Shown: positions 35,207-45,209, numbered from the stretch's first letter. The stretch is 64,000 nt of DNA from JADCCX01 sp051649305 (GCA_051649305.1 JBOFGV010000125.1:3702-67701); one strand, 5' to 3'. Made by a program: numbers and translations. Notes: generated from the sequence alone by a model not told the origin.

Positions 35207-36193
35207 ATGACCCTTTCCGCATTTCTGGCCTTTCTTGGCCGACGCCTTATCAAGGCGTTTGGTGTGGTGCTGGGCGTCGTTATCCTCGCCTTTTTCATTG
35301 TGCGTCTGGCACCGGGTGATCCCGCCAGTGTGATTGCTGGACAGTCTGGCGCGGCCGATGCTGTCTTTATGGCACAATTGCGCGAGCAGTTCGGTCTCGA
35401 TCGGCCTTTGTTCGTCCAGCTTTGGATCTATCTCAAGGGCGTCGCTGTCTTTGATTTCGGATATTCGCACCGCGTGCAGCGCTCGGTCCTCAGCATGATC
35501 AGCGAACGCTTGCCTGCGACAGTTTTGTTGACCGGCGCAGCCTTCGTTTTTGCGCTTGCGGCAGGCATTTCGCTGGGTGCCTTGGCGGCGCGGAAAGTGG
35601 GGACTGCGACTGACAGCCTTGTCACTGTGCTGGCGCTGACCTTCTACGCCACGCCTATTTTCTGGGTGGGGCTGATCTTCATTCTTGTCTTTTCTGTCTG
35701 GCTGAACTGGCTGCCTGCGCTTGGTATGTTCAGCATCAGCGCCAACTACACCGGCCTTGCAGCGGTGCTTGATGTGCTGCGCCATCTCCTGCTTCCGGCT
35801 TTGACCCTCGGTTTGTTTTACATGGCGCTTTATGCCCGGCTCACGCGCTCGGCAATGCTTGAAGTCGCCAGCCAGGATTTTGTGCGCACAGCCCGCGCCA
35901 AGGGCCTGCAGGAAGGGCCGATCATGCGTCGGCACATCCTGCGCAATGCCATTCTTCCGGTCATTGGTTTCGCCGGTGTGCAGGCGGGGCAACTGGTCGG
36001 CGGGTCCATTCTGGTGGAAACCGTGTTCTCATGGCCGGGCGTTGGGCGGTTGGCTTTCGAAGCGTTGCTGGCGCGCGACTACAACCTGCTGCTCGGCGTC
36101 TTCATTGTCACATCGGCATTGGCCGTCATCATCAACCTTATTACGGATGTGGTCTCTGCCCTGATTGATCCACGCATCGAGGTGGAGGGATGA
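35207..36193 (+). CDS. Oligopeptide-type ABC transporter permease DppB family
   Basis: 328-residue inner-membrane permease with six helices. Family features: FFIVRLAPGDPASVIAGQSG near residue 30, the DppB-type periplasmic part, and the EAA motif VRTARAKGLQEGPIMRRHILRNAILPVIGFAG around residue 225. It overlaps the next permease gene by 4 bases (ATGA). Confidence 0.93.
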   Translation: MTLSAFLAFLGRRLIKAFGVVLGVVILAFFIVRLAPGDPASVIAGQSGAADAVFMAQLREQFGLDRPLFVQLWIYLKGVAVFDFGYSHRVQRSVLSMISERLPATVLLTGAAFVFALAAGISLGALAARKVGTATDSLVTVLALTFYATPIFWVGLIFILVFSVWLNWLPALGMFSISANYTGLAAVLDVLRHLLLPALTLGLFYMALYARLTRSAMLEVASQDFVRTARAKGLQEGPIMRRHILRNAILPVIGFAGVQAGQLVGGSILVETVFSWPGVGRLAFEALLARDYNLLLGVFIVTSALAVIINLITDVVSALIDPRIEVEG

Positions 36194-37029
36194 GCGGCTT
36201 CTGGAAACGCTTTGCCAAGAACCGTGGCGCGGTCATCGGCTGCATCATCTTTGCCGCTGTGCTGCTGCTGGCGATCTTTGCGCCGTTGATTGCGCCGGGC
36301 GATCCATGGCGGATGGCTGGCCCGCCGCGCACCGATGCCTTCGATCCTGAACACTGGCTCGGCACAGACATGCTGGGCCGCGATGTCTGGGGCACGATTG
36401 TGCACGGCGCGCGGGTGTCGCTGATCGTCGGCGGCGGGGCGACATTAGCCGCGCTGCTGATTGGTGTCACCCTTGGCGCTGTCTCAGGCTATGCCGGCGG
36501 CTGGGTTGATGATGTGCTGATGCGTTTCACAGAATTCTTCCAGTCGATCCCGAGTTTTATTCTGGCGCTGTTGATTGTGGCGATCTTCCAGCCCTCGGTT
36601 GCTTCCATCGTAGCTGCTGTGGCCATCGTTTCATGGCCGCCTGTCGCGCGTGTGGTGCGCGGCGAGTTTCTGTCGCTGCGCAACCGCGAGTTTGTGCAGG
36701 CCGCTGTTGTCATGGGGCAGGGGACATTCCGCATTATCTTTGGTCAGATTTTGCCCAATGCACTTTCGCCGATTGTGGTGCTGTCGTCCTTCATGGTGGC
36801 GACAGCCATTCTTCTCGAAGCCGCCTTGTCCTTCCTTGGTCTGGGTGACCCCAATGTCATGAGCTGGGGCTTCATGATTGGTTCCGGCCGTTCCACCATC
36901 CGCATCGCATGGTGGACCAGCGTCTTCCCCGGCATTGCACTTTTCCTCACAGTGCTGTCGCTCAACTTGATTGGCGAAGGCATATCAGACGCCATGAACC
37001 CACGCCTGCATGACAGGGGCGAGGCATGA
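36190..37029 (+). CDS. Oligopeptide-type ABC transporter permease DppC family
   Basis: 279-residue permease. The N-terminal OppC-type segment is followed by GTDMLGRDVWGTIVHGARVSLIVGGGATL, and the EAA loop is VQAAVVMGQGTFRIIFGQILPNALSPIVV. The C-terminus NLIGEGISDAMNPRLHDRGEA is typical. It overlaps its neighbours by 4 bases on both sides. Confidence 0.93.
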   Translation: MSGFWKRFAKNRGAVIGCIIFAAVLLLAIFAPLIAPGDPWRMAGPPRTDAFDPEHWLGTDMLGRDVWGTIVHGARVSLIVGGGATLAALLIGVTLGAVSGYAGGWVDDVLMRFTEFFQSIPSFILALLIVAIFQPSVASIVAAVAIVSWPPVARVVRGEFLSLRNREFVQAAVVMGQGTFRIIFGQILPNALSPIVVLSSFMVATAILLEAALSFLGLGDPNVMSWGFMIGSGRSTIRIAWWTSVFPGIALFLTVLSLNLIGEGISDAMNPRLHDRGEA

Positions 37030-38636
37030 GTTCGCCATTGCTGAGCGTTGAAAATCTGACGGTCGCTCTGCCCGCAGGCGGGGATCGTCCGCATGCGGTT
37101 GAGGACATCACCTTCACATTGGCGGCGGGAGAAATTCTCTGCATCGTCGGTGAATCCGGTTCCGGTAAATCGATCTCAGCCTCAGCCATCATGGGCCTGC
37201 TGCCCAAGCAATTGCCTGCCACTTCAGGACGCATTGTGCTGGAAGGGCAGGATCTGCTGAAACTTTCGAAAGATGAAATGCGCGGTGTGCGCGGACGGCG
37301 CGTTGCCATGATCTTTCAGGAGCCGATGACGGCGCTGAACCCTATCATGCCAGTCGGCAAGCAGATTGCCGAGGTCATGGAAGCACATGGCGAGGGCAAT
37401 GAAGTTACCCGCCGTGCCCGTGCCATCGAGCTTCTCACAGAGGTTGGTATTCCATCGCCGGAGCAAACGGTGGATGCCTATCCTTTCCGGCTTTCCGGTG
37501 GTCAACGCCAGCGCGTGATGATTGCCATGGCGCTGGCTCTGCGCCCATCCATCCTGATTTGCGATGAGCCAACCACAGCGCTCGATGTGACGACGCAGGC
37601 GCAGATTTTGGCCCTTGTACGCGACCTGCAGAAAACACGCGGCACCGGTGTGCTGTTCGTCACCCATGACTTCGGCGTGGTGGCGGAAATTGCCGATCGT
37701 ATCGCCGTCATGCAGCATGGGCGTATTGTTGAGATCGGCAAACGAGACGCGCTGCTGGATAACCCGCAGCATCCCTACACCCAGAAACTGATCGCTGCCG
37801 TGCCGCGATTGGCGATGCGCAAGGTGAGCGCCAGTGAGGCAGCACCTTTGCTTCAGATCACCAACGTTTCCAAGACCTATTGGCGCGGCGGATTGTTCTC
37901 GAAGAAGACGCCGGTGCATGCCGTGAAGGACGCAAGTCTCACCCTTGCCAAAGGCGAAACACTGGCACTGGTGGGCGAAAGTGGTTCTGGCAAATCAACG
38001 CTCGCGCGCTGTGTGGTGCGTCTGTTTGATCCGACATCAGGTCACATCCACATCAACGGACGCGAGATAACGGGGCTTTCCGTTGCCGAGATGAAACCAC
38101 TGCGGCGGCAGGTGCAGATGGTGTTTCAGGACCCTTTCGCCTCGCTCAATCCGCGCAAGCGGGTGGGTGAGATCATTGCTGAAGGACCGGTGACGCACGG
38201 CGTCCCACACGCCGGGGCAATGAAAAAGGCGCTGGAGCTTTTGTCTCTCGTCGGACTTGATCCCGCTGTCGCCAGTCGCTTTCCACACGAGTTCTCTGGC
38301 GGTCAACGCCAGCGCATTGGCCTTGCCCGCGCGCTTGCGCTGGAGCCTGAATTGCTGATCGCTGATGAGCCCGTGTCAGCCCTTGATGTTTCTGTGCAGG
38401 CACAGGTGCTTGCGCTGATCGCAGACATGAAAAAGCGACTCAACCTGACCATGCTGTTCATCACGCATGATCTGCGCGTGGCTTCTGAAATTGCGGATCG
38501 CATCGCTGTCATGCGCCATGGCGAGATTGTGGAAATGGGACCGCCGGACCAGATTTTCGGCAATCCGCAGCACGCTTACACCCGCGCTCTTATTGCAGCT
38601 ATTCCCGGTGGGGAATGGGAAGCAAAGCGCGCATAG
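37026..38636 (+). CDS. Fused double ATPase of the oligopeptide-type ABC transporter (DppD-DppF in one chain)
   Basis: 536-residue protein with two complete ABC domains. Walker A motifs GESGSGKS occur near residues 42 and 317, signatures LSGGQRQRVMIAMAL and FSGGQRQRIGLARAL, and Walker B ILICDEPTTALDV and LLIADEPVSALDV. The first half matches DppD and the second DppF, each with the oligopeptide-type C-terminal extension. Such fusions are common in rhizobia, so the operon needs no separate dppF. It ends 9 bases from the convergent glycosyltransferase stop. Confidence 0.94.
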   Translation: MSSPLLSVENLTVALPAGGDRPHAVEDITFTLAAGEILCIVGESGSGKSISASAIMGLLPKQLPATSGRIVLEGQDLLKLSKDEMRGVRGRRVAMIFQEPMTALNPIMPVGKQIAEVMEAHGEGNEVTRRARAIELLTEVGIPSPEQTVDAYPFRLSGGQRQRVMIAMALALRPSILICDEPTTALDVTTQAQILALVRDLQKTRGTGVLFVTHDFGVVAEIADRIAVMQHGRIVEIGKRDALLDNPQHPYTQKLIAAVPRLAMRKVSASEAAPLLQITNVSKTYWRGGLFSKKTPVHAVKDASLTLAKGETLALVGESGSGKSTLARCVVRLFDPTSGHIHINGREITGLSVAEMKPLRRQVQMVFQDPFASLNPRKRVGEIIAEGPVTHGVPHAGAMKKALELLSLVGLDPAVASRFPHEFSGGQRQRIGLARALALEPELLIADEPVSALDVSVQAQVLALIADMKKRLNLTMLFITHDLRVASEIADRIAVMRHGEIVEMGPPDQIFGNPQHAYTRALIAAIPGGEWEAKRA

Positions 38637-38645
38637 GAATGATGT

Positions 38646-39806
38646 TCAGCCTTGCTTCAAAGCCAGCAACCCTTGCTGGATTCCCTTCAGCATCTGCTTC
38701 TTGCGGGCCTCGGAAAAGGCTGAACCATCTACAGACTGCGTCCGTTCGGCCGCTACATCTCGCGCGAGTTTGGTGATGGCATTGGCAAAGTCAGCGGCAT
38801 TGTCGGCCACAAGGCAGTTGATTGGCAGATCAGAAAAACCGCGCACAGAGGAAAGCGTGGCGACAGATGGTTTGCCTGTCTGGAATGTCTCGATGGTTTT
38901 CAGCTGAATGCCAGTTCCCGTGCGGCTGGTGAGCGCCATCACGCGGCAGGACGCCACGAACTCTGCGGCATCGGGAACGCGCCCGAGAAATTTCACGTTG
39001 GCGTTTGGAGGCTCGATGCCTGCGGGCATGCGGCCTGCCACACCAACCGTGATGCCTTCGCCAAGCAGAGGTGCCACCTCGTCAAGGAACCAGCGCAAGC
39101 CAACAAGGTTCGGCTGCCAGGTCCAGGTGCCAATCAGACCAATGTCATAGGCTGGCGACACGGCAGGCAAGGCATCGGGTGTTGGCAGGATCAACGGCAG
39201 AACGCTGGATTTGTTATCAATATCGACGCCAAATCCCTTGCGGTCTTCCTCGGCAAAGCACCAGACAAAGCGGGCAGCAGCAAGCGTGCGATGTTCGATC
39301 GCTTCCAGCAACTTGGCTTCCCGCTTGTAGAGTTTTTGCGTGATCCCGGAGGTATGCACGGCATTCTCATGGGCTGATTTATGCTCGACATTGTGCGCCA
39401 CCAGAACGAAAGGCTTATCGTTAAGAAGCGTCGGGAATGCACCGGCCACAGGCGCACTGTTGAGGATGTAGCCATCAAAGGGACCGTAGTTATACAGCAC
39501 TTGTCCAAGCCGCTTTTCGCCATAGGCCGCGATCTTGGTGGAGATGACCGGCAGGCCGCGCCTTATGCTGTCAGCAAGCCAGGTTGCTTTCTGAAAGCGC
39601 GATGCAACGGCGTTCTCAATCGTCATCCGCTTCAGAACAATGACGTTACTTGCCTCGGGCTCGGGATCATCCGGGCGGAGAAAGCCGAACTGGACCACTT
39701 CGCAGCCTGCAGCTTTCAACGTTTCAAGGATAGCCGCATTGGCGATATCAAAGCCTGTGTCAGCGCGACGGGTTGTCAGCAGGGAGGTGATGAAGGCAAG
39801 TCGCAT
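38646..39806 (-). CDS. Glycosyltransferase, GT-B fold (family 4-like)
   Basis: 386-residue cytosolic glycosyltransferase. The N-terminal Rossmann half begins MRLAFITSLLTTRRADTGFDIAN, with VAHNVEHKSAHENAV before the hinge. The C-terminal half has IGLIGTWTWQPNLVGLRWFLDEV and LTSRTGTGIQLKTIETFQTGKPSVAT, the donor-binding Glu region of retaining GT-B enzymes. It is read divergently from the GT2 gene with a 144-base gap and is the first gene of the polysaccharide locus on this side. Confidence 0.82.
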   Translation of the reverse strand: MRLAFITSLLTTRRADTGFDIANAAILETLKAAGCEVVQFGFLRPDDPEPEASNVIVLKRMTIENAVASRFQKATWLADSIRRGLPVISTKIAAYGEKRLGQVLYNYGPFDGYILNSAPVAGAFPTLLNDKPFVLVAHNVEHKSAHENAVHTSGITQKLYKREAKLLEAIEHRTLAAARFVWCFAEEDRKGFGVDIDNKSSVLPLILPTPDALPAVSPAYDIGLIGTWTWQPNLVGLRWFLDEVAPLLGEGITVGVAGRMPAGIEPPNANVKFLGRVPDAAEFVASCRVMALTSRTGTGIQLKTIETFQTGKPSVATLSSVRGFSDLPINCLVADNAADFANAITKLARDVAAERTQSVDGSAFSEARKKQMLKGIQQGLLALKQG

Positions 39807-39950
39807 GGAATCATTTCATTGTGGTCTGGAGGACATAGCACACCATTCAATGCTTCCGTCCGGCCTTCTGGCGTAAACCCTAACGGCGTGCGTCTATAGG
39901 AGAAATGCTGCTTTTCGTGTAAATACACTTTATCACGATTGCCGGGCACA

Positions 39951-40934
39951 ATGACTGCATCTCCCATCACACCATATGCTGTATCGCCAGGGCTTGATCC
40001 TGCTTCCGTTCGCATCGCCGTTGTCATTCCCACCTACAAGCGCCCGGAGCATATTGTTCGCACAGTGAATTCTGTGACAGCGCAAGTGACCGAACGCGCC
40101 CATGCGGTTGTTGTGGTTGAGAATGATGCGAAAGGCGGCGAGGGTGCAGCCGCAGCGTCAGGCCTCGTGCAGTCCGGTGCTGCAAGAGGCATCGTCATCG
40201 TCGAGCCGCGTCAGGGAAACTGCAATGCCTACAATGCAGGTTTTGCCGCAGCTTTGGCGATGTTTCCGAACCTCACACACGTCGCCATTATTGACGATGA
40301 TGAGATTGCCACGCCGCATTGGCTGGAAACACTCTGTCAGGCTGCTGCGCAGGGTGCAGACATTGTGGGCGGCCCGCAGCTCCCTGTCTTTGACGACAAG
40401 GAAGGAGCTGCACGCTTTGCCAATCACCCGGTCTTCCGGCCAGCCCATGCCAACAGCGGCAGTGCCGGGTTGATTACCAGTACAGGCAATTGTCTGATGT
40501 CGGTTGATGTTCTCAAGGCCATAGGTGCGCCTTACCTAGATGAGCGGTTTAACTTTCTGGGTGGCGGGGATACCGACTTCTTCACACGCTGCCGCCAGAA
40601 GGGTTTCACCTTTCACTGGGCCAGCGAAGCCGCTGTCACGGAAACCGTTCCGGCAAGGCGCACAGAGCGCAGCTGGATTACAGCGCGATCGCTGCGCAAT
40701 GGTCTGCTTTCCGCTCTCATTCAGCGCAAGCACAGTCCCGGTTTTCTGGGACGGGTGAAGGTTATTCTCAAAAGCCTCGCCCTGCTTCTGGCTTCGCCAT
40801 TCCGCACCATTATGCTATGGCGGGAAACAGGTTCACTATATGCCGGGTCCTATCACATGATGATTGCCGCTGGGCGCTTGCTGGCTGAGTTTGGTTACAA
40901 GATCGAGCAATACCGGGAACCGGAAAAGAACTGA
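39951..40934 (+). CDS. Glycosyltransferase family 2
   Basis: 327-residue inverting glycosyltransferase of GT-A fold. The family opening RIAVVIPTYKRPEHIVRTVNSV is near residue 20, and the DxD-type metal motif is the acidic run VAIIDDDEIATPHWLE around residue 115. The region DERFNFLGGGDTDFFTRCRQKG fits the catalytic loop. The ATG at 39951 is preferred over an upstream TTG at 39939. It is followed after 2 bases by the polymerase gene, so the two are one transcript. Confidence 0.88.
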   Translation: MTASPITPYAVSPGLDPASVRIAVVIPTYKRPEHIVRTVNSVTAQVTERAHAVVVVENDAKGGEGAAAASGLVQSGAARGIVIVEPRQGNCNAYNAGFAAALAMFPNLTHVAIIDDDEIATPHWLETLCQAAAQGADIVGGPQLPVFDDKEGAARFANHPVFRPAHANSGSAGLITSTGNCLMSVDVLKAIGAPYLDERFNFLGGGDTDFFTRCRQKGFTFHWASEAAVTETVPARRTERSWITARSLRNGLLSALIQRKHSPGFLGRVKVILKSLALLLASPFRTIMLWRETGSLYAGSYHMMIAAGRLLAEFGYKIEQYREPEKN

Positions 40935-40936
40935 GC

Positions 40937-42274
40937 ATGTCAGCGTCTGGCTTCAATCCTGCGGTTGGCAGTCAGATCTCTGAGGCGGAACTGCGTGCGC
41001 GGGGATTGTTTCGGCAAGCGTTGTTTTTGCTCATCCTGCTTGCCGTGTGGATTTCAACCAAACCCTTCACTGCTGCACCTGAGGATGGTAGTGTTCCAGC
41101 AGGTGACATTGTCAATCAGCTGACATTTTCGGGCCTTGCCGTTGCCGCCATGCTGGCATTGCTGATGGTTGACAGGCGCGCACTTGCGCCACTCCTCATG
41201 CCTTCTTACGCGATCCTTGTGCTGTGGCTTGTTGTGAGCGTAGTCACCACCACACAATCAGCCATCTCAATGAGAGCCTTTGCCTTCACAATCATTGTCA
41301 TGTTTCTGGCGGCCTCTCTGTTTGCTCTGCCGGAACGGTTTCGGCAGTTCCAGACACTGATGCTTGCTGCGGCCTTGATTGTGCTGGCGTTGGCCTACTT
41401 TGGTGTCATTGCGATGCCATCGCGCGGCAAACACACGGATCTTGATCCTTTCGAGCCTGAACATGCGGGCTCATGGAAGGGGCATTTCGATCACAAGAAC
41501 ATTGCCGGCGCCATGATGGCAGTGTTTGCGATTATGGGTGTCTACGCCCTTCGGGTGAAGCGCAACTGGATTGGCGTCGCGCTGTTGCTGGGTGGGTTCA
41601 TCTTTCTGTATTTCACGAAATCAAAGACATCGCTGGCGCTGTTGCCCGCTGTTATGCTGATTGTCTGGATGGCGGAGCGCGTTCCGGTCCTGCTCGTCCG
41701 CATGCTGCTCTGTCTTGGCCCGGTTTTGCTGCTGCTCGCTTTGACCCTTGGCGGTGCGCTTTATCCTGAAATTGCTACGCTGAACAAAGCCTTCATGAAG
41801 GACCCTACGTTTACAGGCCGCTTCGATATTTGGCGCTATGGTTTTGAGATGCTGGCAGAGCGTCCCTTGTTTGGTTACGGGTTCGAAGCCTTCTGGCAAA
41901 CCAGCACCACCCTCAAAGGTGAATCGCGGCTTGAACTCGCCTGGGCTGTCGAGAAGATTATCCATGGCCACAACAGCTATCTCGATGTCATGCTGACCCT
42001 TGGTATTCCGGGTATTATTCTTGTGGCCTATGTTTTCCTCATAAGACCGGTGATTGATTATCACAGGTGTCGGCAAAGCCGGGACAACCAACTGCTCGCC
42101 ACAATGTTTCTTGGCATGTGGATGTTCATTTCATTGGGGATGTGTCTGGAAACCTATTATTTCCGAAGGGCTGATCCCGTCTGGTTTGCCCTGTTGATTG
42201 CCGTCATCGGCCTGCGCTTCACCGCGGAATACCGTATCGATCAATCGCCTTCTCAAGCTGCCCAAGCATCCTGA
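40937..42274 (+). CDS. O-antigen ligase / Wzy-type polymerase family membrane protein
   Basis: 445-residue polytopic protein with about ten helices. The large periplasmic loop contains GRFDIWRYGFEMLAERPLFGYGFEAFW and HGHNSYLDVMLTLGIPGIILVAYVF, the Wzy_C signature of polymerases and ligases, with the conserved His after GH. In an exopolysaccharide locus a repeat-unit polymerase (Wzy) is more likely than an O-antigen ligase. Its last 56 bases overlap the convergent GumC-like gene. Confidence 0.85.
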   Translation: MSASGFNPAVGSQISEAELRARGLFRQALFLLILLAVWISTKPFTAAPEDGSVPAGDIVNQLTFSGLAVAAMLALLMVDRRALAPLLMPSYAILVLWLVVSVVTTTQSAISMRAFAFTIIVMFLAASLFALPERFRQFQTLMLAAALIVLALAYFGVIAMPSRGKHTDLDPFEPEHAGSWKGHFDHKNIAGAMMAVFAIMGVYALRVKRNWIGVALLLGGFIFLYFTKSKTSLALLPAVMLIVWMAERVPVLLVRMLLCLGPVLLLLALTLGGALYPEIATLNKAFMKDPTFTGRFDIWRYGFEMLAERPLFGYGFEAFWQTSTTLKGESRLELAWAVEKIIHGHNSYLDVMLTLGIPGIILVAYVFLIRPVIDYHRCRQSRDNQLLATMFLGMWMFISLGMCLETYYFRRADPVWFALLIAVIGLRFTAEYRIDQSPSQAAQAS

Positions 42275-43880
42275 GCATGCGCAGGAGATCTTCCTGGCTG
42301 CTTGGTTGCTGCATGGCCTGTGGGGCTGTTGGGGCCGGGGATGGCTGTTGCTGCGGCTGAGCATATTGTGGCGAAGGCTGCGTAATTGTTGCAGCACTCA
42401 TTGCGGAAGCGGAAGGCGTCATTGCGGACTGTGTCGCAGGCAATGGCTCTTCGATGTTCGCGACAACATCCTGTGAATAGTCAGGTTTGCGGAACACCCC
42501 GCTCTCCATGATCGCGCGGACAAGAGCAATCAGGATGCCAAGCATCAGGCCTGCGAGGGCCGCTACCGTCACAATAAGTCTGCGCTGCGGCCCAACACGT
42601 TCGAGGGGCGGGAAAGCTGTCGTGATGATCCGGGCGTTTGATGTATCAAGCCGCTCCTGTTCACCAGTTTCGCGGGCGCGCTGAAGAAAGGCCTGATAAA
42701 TGCCTCGATTGGCTTCGAGCTCACGCTCGCGTTCGCGCAACTCGACGTTGTCACGCCCGCCATCCAGCGTTTGCTTTTTGAGGATATCGACCTGTGCAGC
42801 GAGCGTTTTTTCGTTGCTCTGTGAACGCTCAAACTCGGCTTTGGCTGCCGTGCGAATGCGTCCGATTTCTTCCCCCACAGCGCGCTGTGCATCGCGCAGG
42901 GTTGACTGTGCAGCGAGATATTCAGGATGCATCGGCCCGAGTGACGTTGACAGGCTGACTGCCCTGCGTTGTGCTTCTCCCAACTGCTGGCGCAAGAGGC
43001 CAAGGGTCTGGGAATTCACCGCTTCCGGGATCGAACCGCGCTCCAGCGTTTGGCCCCGCACACTGTCAATCTGCTCCATCTTGGCTTTTGAATCTGCGGT
43101 TCGGGAGCGTGCAAATGCGAGCTGGCTGTTGACAGCTGCCAACTGCTCCTCAGTCACCAGTTTGCCACTGGCACCAACAATGTTCTTCTGGTTCTTGTAG
43201 CTCTCGACGGCATCTTCAGACTTTCGCACACGATCGCGCAACTCGTTGAGACGTGCTGTTATCGCAGTACTCGCCCGTCTGGCTTGTTCCGAGCGGGCAT
43301 TTGTCTGGTCTTCAAGAAAAGCGGCAGCAAAAGCATTTGCCAGACGCGCAGATTTTTCCGGTGTTTCCGTCGTTACGCCAACATCGATAATAAAAGTGCG
43401 ATCACCGCGCCGCACGGACATCTTCCGCCTAAGGACTTCCGATACGCGCAAGGTTTCGTCGCCACCGGAGGACTGTGGAATAAGGCGGGCGAGGACACCG
43501 CTGGGGCTGGCAAACTCGGTATCTTTTGTCAGGCGCTCGCGGTCAACTATGCGCTTGAGCATGTCCGCTGAAAGAATGATCCGCGACTGGCTTTCGATAT
43601 ATGCCGTTATTGAATCGCTGTTCAGACCGGAAGGGGATACATCTGTTGCAAGAACGCGCAATTCACGCGGATCAACCAGAATTTGTGCTGCTGAAAAATA
43701 CTGGTTGCGCAGCAATGTCGTGTAAGCCGCCGCAGCCAGCGCAAAGAGAATTGGCAATGTTAAGATAAGGAATTTTCTGCGCCACAAGGCTCCAGGGATG
43801 TCAGCAAGGCCAAAACCAGCATTCGCTGCAACGCGTACAGACGCTGGTTCGGCAACATTTTTGCTGTCGTACTGAAACAT
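42219..43880 (-). CDS. GumC/Wzz-family polysaccharide co-polymerase (chain-length determinant)
   Basis: 553-residue inner-membrane protein. Helix 1 is near residues 36-56 (FLILTLPILFALAAAAYTTL) and helix 2 near 455-475. Between them lies a periplasmic domain with long coiled coils (residues about 190-300 and 330-410, rich in Glu, Arg, Ala and Gln). The Wzz domain opens with AQILVDPRELRVLATDVSP. The cytoplasmic tail is rich in Pro and Gln and ends in a short helix; no tyrosine kinase domain is attached, unlike many rhizobial ExoP proteins. The start at 43880 is chosen over an upstream one at 43922. It would set chain length and couple polymerisation to export. Confidence 0.88.
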   Translation of the reverse strand: MFQYDSKNVAEPASVRVAANAGFGLADIPGALWRRKFLILTLPILFALAAAAYTTLLRNQYFSAAQILVDPRELRVLATDVSPSGLNSDSITAYIESQSRIILSADMLKRIVDRERLTKDTEFASPSGVLARLIPQSSGGDETLRVSEVLRRKMSVRRGDRTFIIDVGVTTETPEKSARLANAFAAAFLEDQTNARSEQARRASTAITARLNELRDRVRKSEDAVESYKNQKNIVGASGKLVTEEQLAAVNSQLAFARSRTADSKAKMEQIDSVRGQTLERGSIPEAVNSQTLGLLRQQLGEAQRRAVSLSTSLGPMHPEYLAAQSTLRDAQRAVGEEIGRIRTAAKAEFERSQSNEKTLAAQVDILKKQTLDGGRDNVELRERERELEANRGIYQAFLQRARETGEQERLDTSNARIITTAFPPLERVGPQRRLIVTVAALAGLMLGILIALVRAIMESGVFRKPDYSQDVVANIEEPLPATQSAMTPSASAMSAATITQPSPQYAQPQQQPSPAPTAPQAMQQPSSQEDLLRMLRMLGQLEKAIDRYGIPR

Positions 43881-44012
43881 AAAACCAGATTTGGCTCTTC
43901 TGGATTGCACCAATGCAACCAACGCGGTCCAGAATCGCCCCTTTCTTCTGTTTTCAGTCTTGGCGTAAACTCCCTAAGGTTTGGTTTACCATACCTGCAA
44001 AAAAGGCTATTT

Positions 44013-45128
44013 TCAGCGCCTTGCCCTCAAAGATGAGAGCACCTCCATCATAGGTTTGGGTTTGTAGTCGCGATCAAGCGGCAATGGGCGACTTTGCAAA
44101 GAATCGTCTCGCTTGAATGTCTCGTGAATCCAGCTGAATTTATCGGTGATGCCCCAGCTGATGATGCTCTGAAGGGTTCCAGCACTTGCTACGGCCTTCA
44201 GAAAAGTTTCGACATGTCTGGCTATCAACCTGTCGCGTTCTGCAACAGGCGCAGGCAGCCGCCAGTCGATCACATCCAATTCTGTTACAAGAACTGCGAC
44301 ATCCATCGATTTCAAGTCACTGACAAAACGCCCCACGGCATCTGAATCGATGGGTTGCTCCGCATAGAGATGCCCTTGAAACCCGAGAGCATGAATTGGG
44401 ATGTTCTTGTCTTTTAGTCGTCTAACAAGAGCGAGTGCATTTTTGCGCCTCAAATCGTGTCGCTCGCCGATATTCTCGAGATCGTAGTCGTTATAGACGA
44501 GCTGAGCCTTAGGATCCGCTTCTGACGCTGTTTTGAACGCAATGTCGATATGGTCTGGCCCAAGCAAACGATGCCAGCTTGTGTCTCGCCATGTGCCTTG
44601 TTTTGCAGGATCGTGTGCCAGAGCTTCGTTGACAACGTCCCAGGAGGGAATGCGTCCCTTGTAACGACCAACAACCGTCTCGATGTGGCGGCGCAGTTCT
44701 GTTTCGGCCTGTCTTCGCGTAGTAATGCTCTTTGTCCATGCCGGCATGGCATTGTACCAGCAAAGGGTATGTCCTCGGACGTCTTTGTTGTGCTTCTTTG
44801 CAAAATTCAGAATTCTGTCCGCATCTTCAAAGTTGAAACGGTCTTTTTCGGGATGAACAGCCTCCCACTTGAGATCGTTCATTGGCACGATGATGTCGCA
44901 GTGACGAACAAGCGCGTCCTGATAGAGAGGATCGCCAAGAAAATCCTCTTTCATCGCAGCTGAGCCATAGCGAGGCGCGGCAGTCTTGCTGCCTTGTGCC
45001 TGCAAAGAGCCTGCAAGCGGCACAGACAATGCGCCTCCGATCACAGCGGATAATACTTTCCGGCGTGAAAGACTTTTGGGCGCTTTCACAGAAGATGGAT
45101 TTTTGATCATGCGTGTCCGGTTAGGCAT
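44013..45128 (-). CDS. Secreted endo-1,4-beta-xylanase, GH10
   Basis: 371-residue glycoside hydrolase. A twin-arginine type signal (SRRKVLSAVIGGALSVPLAG) precedes the catalytic barrel. GH10 hallmarks: VRGHTLCWYNAMPAW, the acid/base Glu in SWDVVNEAL (about residue 168), the nucleophile Glu in VLVTELDV (about residue 283), and HALGFQGHLY. It is a single-domain enzyme without a binding module. It lies between the co-polymerase and flippase genes, so it may trim or degrade the strain's own exopolysaccharide rather than plant xylan. The start among 45146 (TTG), 45128 and 45110 is uncertain; none has a strong Shine-Dalgarno. Confidence 0.87.
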   Translation of the reverse strand: MPNRTRMIKNPSSVKAPKSLSRRKVLSAVIGGALSVPLAGSLQAQGSKTAAPRYGSAAMKEDFLGDPLYQDALVRHCDIIVPMNDLKWEAVHPEKDRFNFEDADRILNFAKKHNKDVRGHTLCWYNAMPAWTKSITTRRQAETELRRHIETVVGRYKGRIPSWDVVNEALAHDPAKQGTWRDTSWHRLLGPDHIDIAFKTASEADPKAQLVYNDYDLENIGERHDLRRKNALALVRRLKDKNIPIHALGFQGHLYAEQPIDSDAVGRFVSDLKSMDVAVLVTELDVIDWRLPAPVAERDRLIARHVETFLKAVASAGTLQSIISWGITDKFSWIHETFKRDDSLQSRPLPLDRDYKPKPMMEVLSSLRARR

Positions 45129-45209
45129 CGTCTTGATTTTTTGCAAATCAATTTGAGAAACTTTTCATGACAAGGTTACGGAAGGTATTTTGCGCTAGGG
45201 TGGCGCCTG

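Noticed and set aside
31753..38636. GMC oxidoreductase plus family 5 ABC importer as a nickel uptake unit for the urease
   Set aside because: Family 5 receptors include nickel types, but this one shows no nickel-specific residues, is more than 10 kb from the urease genes and is paired with a GMC oxidoreductase.
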